Shown piece by piece: positions 28,372 to 37,462 of a stretch of 64,000 bases of DNA (position 1 is the stretch's first letter; every line of letters begins with the position of its first letter). Under the pieces are notes generated by a model that saw only the letters and a list, made by a program, of their open reading frames with translations, ran no database searches and was not told the DNA's origin. The stretch comes from Ophiodon elongatus. Taxonomy: Eukaryota > Chordata > Actinopteri > Perciformes > Hexagrammidae. The position numbers and the translations under genes were made by a program. The stretch lies in assembly GCA_016806645.1 (NCBI GenBank), contig JACSYO010002129.1:2811777-2875776 (forward strand), written 5' to 3'.

Positions 28372-29751
28372 ATGGCGGGTCTGTCCTATCTGGTGCTCCG
28401 GTTCTCGGGCTCCGCCGGTCGGACTTACGGAGTGTTTTCCAAAGGCTTGACGAGGACTTTGTTGATATTCTTTGATCTCGCGTGGCGACTGCGAATCAGG
28501 TTCCCTTATATCTACCTGGTCGCTTCCATGATGTTCAATGTCAGGTTACAGGTAACTATTCAAACACGGGTTAAAAACGGGCCCTCTTTCAGAGAGATGT
28601 TAGGTTCATTTTAACTACATTTAAAAGAAATTGACAGTTTAGTAGGCAGCCAGTGTTACTCAGCCGTTGGCGTAAACAGATGCAGTTAATTCAGTCCGGA
28701 CATCATAATGTTCAGTCTTTATTCAAACTGATGTTACGGTCAGTTTGGTGGCTGCAGGATGTGGTGTCTCTAATATTTTATCCACCCCATTCATATCACT
28801 GAGGGTTGATTCATAAATATTGATACAATTTTGATTAATTACAGGATTAATACTTTGTCTAAAATGTAATATCCCTTGTAGTGTGTTTTTTTAGATAGAT
28901 ACTGAAACGACACTGATGGGGAGTTTAAATATTTTCCATGACAAAGTGTGGGCTGAAACAAATTGCATCCCTTTGATTATATACATTTTATTTATTTATT
29001 TTACAAATTGTGACCGAGATACACAAGGGAGGACAAATTCCGTAATGGTGACGGTTAATAAATAACCTTAATCCTAATTTAGCTTTTCCTGACTGCAGTT
29101 TCATGTTACTGGACAATACTGATATATCAGCAACAAACTAATATCTGCAACAAATTAATATCTGCAACCAGGCCAATATAGTTGCTTGGCTGATTTATAA
29201 GTCTAGCTTATAAAGTCTCAATTTATTATCATATAAAACAAACTAAAGTTGAACATTTTCTTGAGACACTTGAACCAGCGTTGTTTTATTGCCTTTTGCT
29301 GAACAAATAACCTAAATTTATTGATTATCGGCTATTCAACTGATTCAACAGTTTTATGACTAAAATGACATTTAAGAAATACATTTAAATTGGGCAAATT
29401 TTAGATCTTCAGCTGACACTTTGACTATTTCTTACTCTTCAAATGGTAACTGATATTTTATTTGCTGTCAGTGCTTACATACTGGCTGACACTTCAACTA
29501 TCTCGTTGCTTCAGCTTCTGTTTAAATTTAATTTGCTATTATTGTTTGACACTTATTTTACACTTGCACATTATTATTGACACTTCAACTGCTTTTAGTG
29601 CCTCCAAAGTGAACCTAATAAGCCTAATGCCTAAGCTGGCAGCTGATTTAAAGTTTGAGCTCAGTGACCCCTTAACATTTCATGTCCATATAGATAACTG
29701 TTGCCTGACAGCCTCCTCATCTCTTCACAGGTCCACATTGAAATCCACTGA
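28372..29751 (+). CDS. SMIM10-family small integral membrane protein
   Basis: Two coding exons: 28372-28551 (60 codons) and 29731-29751 (VHIEIH plus stop). The 66-aa protein carries the family core FSKGLTRTLLIFFDLAWRLR followed by a hydrophobic FPYIYLVASMMFNVRLQV, closely resembling human SMIM10, SMIM10L1 and SMIM10L2. The first-exon ORF read on into the intron would give a false 80-aa product; the canonical donor after CAG at 28551 and the acceptor CTCTTCACAG at 29730 restore the family's C-terminus. The function of SMIM10 proteins is essentially unknown; a single membrane segment is predicted at about residues 43-60. Which SMIM10 paralogue this represents cannot be told here. Confidence 0.88.
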
Positions 29752-30640
29752 ATCTTCAATGCCTGTATTTGGACTTGAGTCCATAAATTGTGGGCAACGC
29801 CATGTTTCAGCCCTCTGAAAGAAACTGTCTGACACCGCACAGCGATGTGGAGGGAGAGGACGCTTAATTCTGTGTGACGATGCAACAAAGTGACACGGCT
29901 GGTTGTCGCCCAGTGCCTTCTTCGCAGAGGAAGTACGACAGCGAAGACTGCGAAAATGAACCGGAGTGAGCGGTGACGAGTGAGGGTGGAGGGGGAACCA
30001 ATGCCTACCGTTAACCCTCTTAACTCGCCACCTGAGATCCAGGAGCCGCCCGTCCTGTCCGCGGAGAGACGGCGTCGGATGAATAGTGGATTGTGACGCT
30101 GCCTCTTCTCTCTGGATATTGAGGGTTTCGGGCGTGGATTTGAAAACGGATGATTGTTACTGTGGTACTTTGTAGCCACTTTTCATTGTTTCACGTGTAT
30201 GTTTATTAGGTGCTCAGTGTCAACATCTCACTTTAATTTAAAACGTAAAATATCTACACCGCATGACACAAACAAGCATGGTTTTTTTTTTGTCCTCTAT
30301 GGCTCGGACACTTTATTTGGGGTGAGCTGTGTCAGCGGTACGTATGGAGGTTTGCAGCAGAGCAGCACAGCTGCCACTACGGGAAGTCTACAGTCTGTCA
30401 TTGAGTGCAGCCTCAAAGGGAATCACTGCATGTCTTCTCTGTGTGCGCAGTCACACGTCGTCTCACTCATTGTGGCTCTTTCTGCATATCACTGGAAAGG
30501 CGTTGGTGAGAAAATGTTTCCTGCAAAGTTACTTTTTTTTTTTTTTTTTAGCTGCATTTGTTTTTATTTCTGTGAAAAATATGTGCGGGGAAGGGGTGGG
30601 GGAGGGGCGGCTAAGGATGACTGAATTTGGGTAGTAATAA
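29752..30640 (+). other. Probable 3'UTR of the SMIM10-like gene, with a CpG-rich patch
   Basis: Following the stop, about 29830-30100 is unusually CpG-rich for a 3'UTR and contains a 31-codon ORF at 30001-30096 (see findings). From about 30520 the sequence becomes T- and G-rich low complexity. The UTR end is not defined. Confidence 0.4.
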
Positions 30641-30936
30641 ATTAATGAAATCACAATTCGCAGCCTTTTCTGTCCTAATAACCATTCATTCATTTTCTAG
30701 GTTTGCAGAAGTGCCTTTTACAGGTTTTAAAATATATTTTGGCACATTTTTAAGAGTGTTTTGAAATACCTTTTTTGTTTATTATCATGTATACATGAAG
30801 CCCCTTCTTCCGTTACATTTCTTCCACTTCCTTATCTCCTATTAACTGCCCCAGCTAGCATCATGCCCACCCAGGAGCATATAGTGGGCTCACTATTACA
30901 AGTGGGTATAATTCCCCTGCGTTCCTGATCTCTGTA

Positions 30937-31090
30937 GGTCAAAGTCAGCTTTATTTGTCAAATTCTCTACATGTGCTAAACATACAGAGGAATTGAAATT
31001 ATGTTTCTCTCTTGTCCAACGGTAAACCGCATGATAATAAATAGATTAAAAAAAAAAAAAATTCTAAAAGACTAAAATACAGACAACGTT
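30937..31090 (-). mobile_element. LINE/SINE 3'-UTR remnant
   Basis: On the minus strand, CAATTCCTCTGTATGTTTAG followed by GACAAATAAAGCTGACTTTG is typical of the 3' end of fish non-LTR elements. No coding part is attached. Neighbouring sequence to about 31640 shows no gene. Confidence 0.45.
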
Positions 31091-31692
31091 GAGACAAGAT
31101 ATTTAATAAATGATCATTCTGTATTAGCAGCAGTTCGGACAGACAGAAAGAGGAGTCTAGAAGAGGGGAGGGAGTGGGGAGAGAGTTCAGCTTCCTTACC
31201 AAATAACAAAATTAGTTTGGTCCAACAATATAGACTTGCCAAAAGTGGATCCCCGACTACTACTAATGCTTGCAGAATAATTCCACATGTTGAAAGCGGC
31301 AGTAATAAACGAAGAGTCATATGTTTCTATACTACATTCATTACAAGCAAAAAACTATTTTTTATAGCCAGGTTTGAAGAAAAGACGTTTAGGATATTAA
31401 TAATGAATACAACTCTAAGAATATGTATTGAATACTGAATAAAATTCTGAGAACCAATTTCTTTATATCAAATAGAACAATGACGACATTAAGTCATTAA
31501 AATATAACAATAAACACAAAAAACAATCCTCCAGTGGATGTCTGCCTTCGAAAACATTTGTCTTTTGCTTCCACCAACCAACCATCTGACATTGCGCAGC
31601 CATTCTTTATTGAAGCTTCCACCTCTGATTCCATATATTATAAATATATGTATGTATATATATACATACATACATATATTTAAAATGTTTTC

Positions 31693-31800
31693 ACTTTTCA
31701 TGACTTATTAGGACTTTTCTTTACTTTTCATGACTTATTATCATAGGACTTTTCTTTACTTTTCATGACTTATTATCATAGGACTTCTTTTACTTTTCGT
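31693..31800. repeat. Short tandem repeat, 30-35 bp unit
   Basis: Three imperfect units of ACTTTTCATGACTTATTA, each followed by (TCATA)GGACTTTTCTTT, start at 31693, 31723 and 31758, with a partial fourth at 31791. The first unit lacks the TCATA insert. They sit at the upstream edge of the BEL/Pao fragment. A preceding AT-palindromic tract lies at about 31635-31680. Confidence 0.85.
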
Positions 31801-31810
31801 AGGTAAGACA

Positions 31811-32700
31811 AAAGTTATGGATTCGGCAAGCAACCTCAGCCATCAGGAAGCTTATCCCAAAATGCACAGTCTGCAGGAGGCTCGAAGGCAGAGTGGGAGA
31901 GCAAACAATGTCCAATCTGCCAGAAGATGGCCTGACACCAGGTCAGCCACCTTTTACCAATGTGGGCGTAGATCATTTCGATTCCTTTGAAGCCAAACGG
32001 GGCCGGAGTATTGTCAAAAGGTACGGTGTAATGTTCACCTGCCTCGCCATTAGAGCAGTGCAGATAGAGATAGCAGACGGTCCTGACACCGGCTCTTGCA
32101 TCAACGCCTTACGCCGTTTCAGAAGTAGAAGAGGCCGGGTTTCCACCATGCGCTCTGACAACGGCACAAATTTTGTTGGTGCAGAAAAAGAGTTGCGAGA
32201 GGCCATTGAGAACCTGAACCAGTTACAGATTGAAAAAACTATGCAAAAGAACAAGGGCGTAAAGTGGATGTGCAACAGCCCAGCTGCTTCCCACCGAGGA
32301 ATGTGGGAGTGGCAGATTCCTGCTGCACGGAGGATCCTCAACGCCCTTGTCCAAACGCTAATGTGTGAGGTTGACAGTCATCATTAATGGACGACCACTC
32401 ACTGCCCATCACATGATCCATGTGACATGGAGCCTTTGACTCCCAGTCCATCTGCTGCTGATGAAAGTGCAACCCAACATGCCACCGGGAACATTCAACA
32501 AAGAAGATCAGTATGCTAGGAGATGCCGGAGGCAAGTACAGTATCTCGCAGATGTATTTTGGAACAGATGGACTCGAGAATACTTACTTCTCAAAAGTGG
32601 TCAAAGATGAAAATAAACTCCATGCAGAAGTGAAGCAGCAGACCAAAACCAGCACAGTGGAGAGGCCTGTAAATAAACTGTGTTTACTGCAAGAAGCAAT
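31811..32700 (+). mobile_element. BEL/Pao LTR-retrotransposon integrase fragment (decayed)
   Basis: The reading frame from about 31811 to 32385 carries the end of an integrase zinc-binding module (a C-x2-C pair at KCTVCRR) and the integrase core (VGVDHFDSFE; MRSDNGTNFVGAEKEL), with the order expected of Pao-type polyproteins. After about 32370 the homology continues in other frames (INGRPLT; then KVQPNMPPGTFN and YARRCRRQVQYLADVFW), showing several frameshifts and a stop. No gag, protease, RT or LTRs are visible nearby, so this is an isolated dead piece of a cut-and-copy retroelement. It lies between the SMIM10-like gene and the LINE. Confidence 0.88.
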
Positions 32701-33407
32701 GTGAACATAAGAAGATCAGACGAAGAAATGTAAAGGAAAATAAAGATTAACAAGACTGAGATTTGCAGTGTTTATGAATATTTAGTTTGAAATTTGGTTC
32801 AATTGATGGCTCTTTGAATTTAAGTTATTTGGTAATGGTTTAATCTTCATGCTTAACTATTAGGGGCCGAATATGCAAGAGCCACAAGTGTATTATATTA
32901 GTTAATTGGAATTTAACGATTTTGGAATTGTTGTACACATTGATATTCATGCCATCCATAGTCTACCTACTAAGTTACTTTAGTTAGTCTTTACTAGTAT
33001 ATCACTAGGAACTAGTTTATCTGCTGGCCATCCTCACTGTTTGGACTCTCCTTCCCCCCACAGAGAAGAAGTCGTCACCGGCTCCTTGTTTGTAGTTGTG
33101 TTTATTTCTCCCTGTAAATTGTTTCGTAAAACCGATACAGTAACTTAACACTGGACTCAAACTCCTTGAATGTGTACACAGTTGGCCAATAAAACAGACA
33201 ACAACTTAATATTTGTTGGTACACATTATGAACTACATAGTTTCAAACTGCAGCCAAAGAATTTATGTTTCGAAGAATTGTTTCATTTCTCAATAAATAC
33301 CTTTTGAGTCATCAAGGATGTTCTCTTTGAAATGTAGAACAATAGGAGAAAGTATATATAAAATATTTATTACACACATATATACACTCGCACACATCAT
33401 ACTTTAT

Positions 33408-33428
33408 AAGGGCCAAATTACCACACTT

Positions 33429-33483
<55 letters not shown>

Positions 33484-33502
33484 CAGGTTAATTTGGCCCT
33501 TA
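33408..33502. repeat. (CA)n microsatellite bounded by inverted repeats
   Basis: A CA tract at about 33432-33480 is flanked by AAGGGCCAAATTACC (33408-33422) and its inverted counterpart GGTTAATTTGGCCCTTAC (33486-33503). The arms match over about 15 bases with one extra base on the right. Confidence 0.85.
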
Positions 33503-33929
33503 CTTTGACCCTCTTGTCTCTGGCCCGGCCGTCCCTCTGTTTCCTCTCGCTTCTGGGGGACGGGGCAACGTAGTCTCCTCAACAGTCCTCTCATGTTTGT
33601 AGTAAATATAAGTTGAATATAAACTAATGTAATTTAAGTGTAAGAGCCATTTTGTTATTCTTTTGTTTTGTTAAACCTTGCACCACTTGGGGGCGTAGGA
33701 TCGCTGTCAATGAGGCAAAAACTTCAATATAATCAGGAGCATCACTAGAGACCGGTGTTGCTGTAGTGGCAGTGTGATAACCTGTGATCATGAATGTTAT
33801 GATTTCTTTCAGTCTGTGGTTTAGGAAAATGGATTATGACAGAACGTGGCTGTCTTCTGTTTATGTTGGAAAAGAAATTGTATGAAATAAGTCGTCTTTA
33901 TGTTGGAAACTGGACATTACGTCGTTAAT

Positions 33930-34382
33930 TGCACTGGACACCAAGGGAAGGAAGGTTGCGGTCCGACCATCTTCCTCCCAGCGCAGCAGCAGCCCGGTCA
34001 TGTGATCCAGCTGACGCACCGTCTGAGCCATCCGGCCCCCCGACCAAGAAGCCCCTCCTGAGTTCCCTGAGGTTCAGGACCTTGTTCCCCAGCAGCCCTC
34101 CTCAGACTCTGAGGTGAGATCACCGACTACAATAATGTATAATAATGATGATAACAATGAAGATAGAATATTTCACAGCGCTCTGTGCTGACTGGCTCTG
34201 TTTCTCCTCAGGACAACATCCAGGGTCCTGATGACCAGCCTGGGTACCAGCAGGTCCTGAAGCCGGCCCAGGCCCTGGTGGAAGGAAGGCACCTTCAGGG
34301 GCTTTCTGACAGCAGGGTAGACGGACTCATCAAGCAGCGAGTGGTCTCCCCTCCCAGAGACCGGGATCAGATAGAAGTACAT
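33930..34382 (+). other. Two unidentified exon-like blocks
   Basis: The block ending at 34112 stops at CTCTGAG followed by GTGAGA (a donor). The next starts after CTCCTCAG (an acceptor, about 34212) at GACAACATCCAGGG and ends before GTGAGC at about 34382. Joining them keeps one reading frame open: the second block reads QGPDDQPGYQQVLKPAQALV and then GLSDSRVDGLIKQRVVSP, while the first reads PPDQEAPPEFPEVQDLVPQQ with a stop just upstream. GC content and codon-like texture are well above the flanks. I do not recognise the protein. It could be part of a gene with other exons I failed to see, or a broken remnant. Confidence 0.35.
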
Positions 34383-35439
34383 GTGAGCTACTGCTCTTAG
34401 CGAAGGAAGGTCATGACCCACTGATGTAAATGTGTTAGTGACCGACATGTAACCTGGGGAACCCAATGGCCCTGTTGCTCAGTTTTACAGGAACAGCAAA
34501 CTACCTCAATCAATATATTGTTATTTATATAATCAGAATCAGCGTTAAGTGTGAACACATACAATGAATATGACTTAGCTAAATGTACATGCACAGATAT
34601 AGACGTAAGGCTAAAAACAGGCAACAATGCCGAACAATCATTTGATTACTATAAACCATGTGAGACATCTTAGAAATGTGAGAGTAACTGTGCTCTCCAT
34701 GTTTCAGTCTTATACAATAACTCATATAGTGAACTCCTACAACAGTGTTCACACACAACACAGTGCAATATTATTCTTTAGATCAAAGTGCCTACATTAT
34801 GATGAAGTGATTTTGCCAGAGGGGCAAAGACACTGACGGCAGAGTCAGAACAGAACAGGTTAGATGTTGATGATGATGACAGTAACAGTGATGATGGTGC
34901 AGTGATGATATAGTAATGAAGATAAAATGGGAATCACAGGTGGTGCTATGACTAACTGAAGAGAGGTCCACTGAAGGCTACTTAATAAGAATAATTATGT
35001 AATTATATGTTTCTTCATGAACAACACATGCTCACTCTTCCATGGAGGAATGTTTGTTTGTTTACTTTCTTCTAATGTTACCCTGGTATGTGTTTGCATC
35101 ATAGACTGTAAATAACACATTTACACACACACACAGACGCACAGGCACACAGACACACAGACACACACACACACACACACACATACACGTACACAGGCAC
35201 ACAGGCACACCGGTAATTATTGGCTGTAAACGTACGGTGGATTTACAACAGTATCTTACAGTATATCATAATAACTGAAACAAACATTATTCAGACTTTT
35301 GCCACTAGTCAGAGAAGTGCCACCACTAGGGGGTCAGACTTTTGACACTAGTCAGAGAAGTGCTTCATTGAGTCGAGGACATGTATATTACCATAAATAA
35401 AAGTAGTAGTCTGGTTTCTTGGGTTTCTTTGCGAGAGTC

Positions 35440-36687
35440 TTCTTCTTCTTCTCCAGTGCCTTCAACACAATCCAGCCTTTGCTTCTGAGGGACAAGCTGG
35501 AGCAGACCGGGATGGACCACCACCTCACTGCATGGATCATGGACTACCTCACCAACCGTCCACAGTACGTGCGGATACGGGGGTGTGAGTCCGACCGGGT
35601 GTCCTGTAGTATGGGGGCCCCACAAGGAACCGTTCTGGCTCCATTCCTGTTCTCCATATATACACCTCGGACTTCAAACATAACTCTGCTAACTGCCACC
35701 TGCAAAAGTTCTCTGACGACTCTGCAATCGTCGGCCTCATCTCCGCCGGCGATGACGGGGAATACAGGGAACTGAACCAGGACTTCATAGGATGGTGCCG
35801 GCAGAACCGCCTCCAGATCAACTCTGCGAAAACCAAAGAGCTGGTGGTGGACTTCCGCCGGGGTAAACACCATCCTCCTCCGGAACCAGTGAGCATCCAG
35901 GGAACGGACAATGAGATTGTGAGATCTTGTAAGTACCTGGGTGTTCACTTGAACAATAAACTGGACTGGTCGGATCACACTCATGCACTTTATAGAAAGG
36001 GACAGAGCAGACTGTATCTGCTGAGGAGACTGAGGTCTTTAGGAGTGCAGGGATCACTCCTGAAGACCTTCTTCGACTCTGTGGTGGCATCAGCCATTTT
36101 TTATGGAGTGGTCTGCTGGAGCGGCAGCATCTCTGCAGCTGACAGGAAGAGACTTAACAAACTCATAAAGAAGACCAGCAGTGTGCTGGGGTGTCCTCTG
36201 GATACGGAGGTGGTGGGAGACAGGAGGATGATGGCAAAGCTATCATCCCTAATGGACAACACCTCCCACCCCATGCAGGACACTCTGGCAGCTCTGTACA
36301 GCTCCTTCAGCCACCGGCTGATTCCCCCCCGGTGTGTGAAGGAGAGGTACTTCCTTCCTGCTGCTGTCAGACTGCACAACCAGCTGAGCTCCCAGTAGAC
36401 CACAAAATCACAAAAATCACTTAAAACATGTGCAATACAATACACTGTGCAATAACAGTTATAATAGTTATTCTGTCTGTAAAATTTCATTGCAGTTATT
36501 GTGGATTCTTTACTGTTTTTATTACTCTTTTTGATGCGCATTTGCTATTTATAGTACTTGTTTGGATCTTGTTTCTTTTTACTATGTATCTTGTTTGCAC
36601 TTTAACTTCTGTTGCTGTAATCCTGTAATCCAGTAAATTTCCCCACTGCGGGACTAATAAAGGAATATCTTATCTTATCTTATCTTA
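35440..36687 (+). mobile_element. 5'-truncated L2/CR1-like LINE with reverse transcriptase C-terminus
   Basis: The ORF2 3' half covers reverse transcriptase motifs (AFNTIQPLLLRDKLEQTGM, then MGAPQGTVLAPFLFS, then a KFSDDSAIVG catalytic block with F-x-D-D), followed by the thumb and C-terminal region (CKYLGVHLNNKLDWSDHT; RLYLLRRLRSLGV; YFLPAAVRLHNQL) and a stop at about 36398. The two parts lie in different frames because of a small indel in an AT run near 35660. The element ends with GGACTAATAAAGGAATATC and a TATCT repeat (about 36666-36687), the normal priming tail. It lacks the 5' end, ORF1 and endonuclease, so it cannot move by itself. Confidence 0.9.
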
Positions 36688-37462
36688 AAATTATCACCGT
36701 ATTCACCCAGAGTTCCTCCTCAACCGTGTCGAAATAGCTGAAGTACATTTTGTTCTTTGTCCTCCCAGAAATGTAGCAGTCAGCACGCCAAGTATGAAAA
36801 GCAGAACATTGGCCAACTTTCTCTTTTCCACACAGACTATCAGGACAGTGTTAAGGGACGCTCAGACAAAAATGATTTTGGAACTGAGTTGAATTGATAT
36901 TATTACAGTTTAACATATATATATATATATATATATGTTAAACTGTTTGCTTGCCTGTCGACAATAGTACAAATAAAATAAAAGCTTTCTAGGTGACACT
37001 ACAAACTAATTGGATCAGGCAGTTAAAAACTGTCTCTACTTTCCCGCTAACTATCCATCATATCTTTTCCAAGAACCTTCCTGGGAGTTTACAGTTACAT
37101 AGACGATTGTTATACAATCGGGAATTATACAAAACGATGGGATCTGTAAAATAAAGTTTCACCAAAGTTTTAGTAACACAAAGTAAATTTGCATAAATTT
37201 ATTTTTATGTAGATTTAAAAACATAACACAGAAATATGCATTTTAAATACTGATGTATTTGTACAGAGCTTTCAGTTTGTTTTTAGTTTCCTCCATCACA
37301 GACACACAGTATGTTGTCATTGTTTTTAATAATTCATCAGATGTTCAGAAAACACTTTGCCTTCCATCTCATTTACAAACAAATGACACAGGGAACATTT
37401 GAAACATTTGACATCTTTTTTAAATAAACACAAGAGAAAGAGAGCAACAAAAACTTACATCA
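36688..37462. other. Region between the LINE and the zinc-finger gene
   Basis: AT-rich. It contains a perfect 42-nt palindrome at 36905-36946 (ACAGTTTAACAT, an AT core, then the mirror). The last ~250 bp may be zinc-finger 3'UTR. No gene is seen. Confidence 0.5.

Larger units (their letters stand above)
32701..35400. other. Intergenic region with exon-like blocks and simple repeats
   Basis: Mostly AT-rich with no identified gene. It contains two GC-rich, exon-like blocks at about 33930-34112 and 34213-34381 (separate entry), a (CA)n tract at about 35123-35184, and a 43-bp tandem pair starting at 35291 and 35334 (TCAGACTTTTGCCACTAGTC unit). Confidence 0.5.

Noticed and set aside
29661..30179. 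172-codon minus-strand ORF
   Set aside because: It overlaps the SMIM10-like last exon antisense, has no domain, and is explained by CpG-rich sequence lacking stops.
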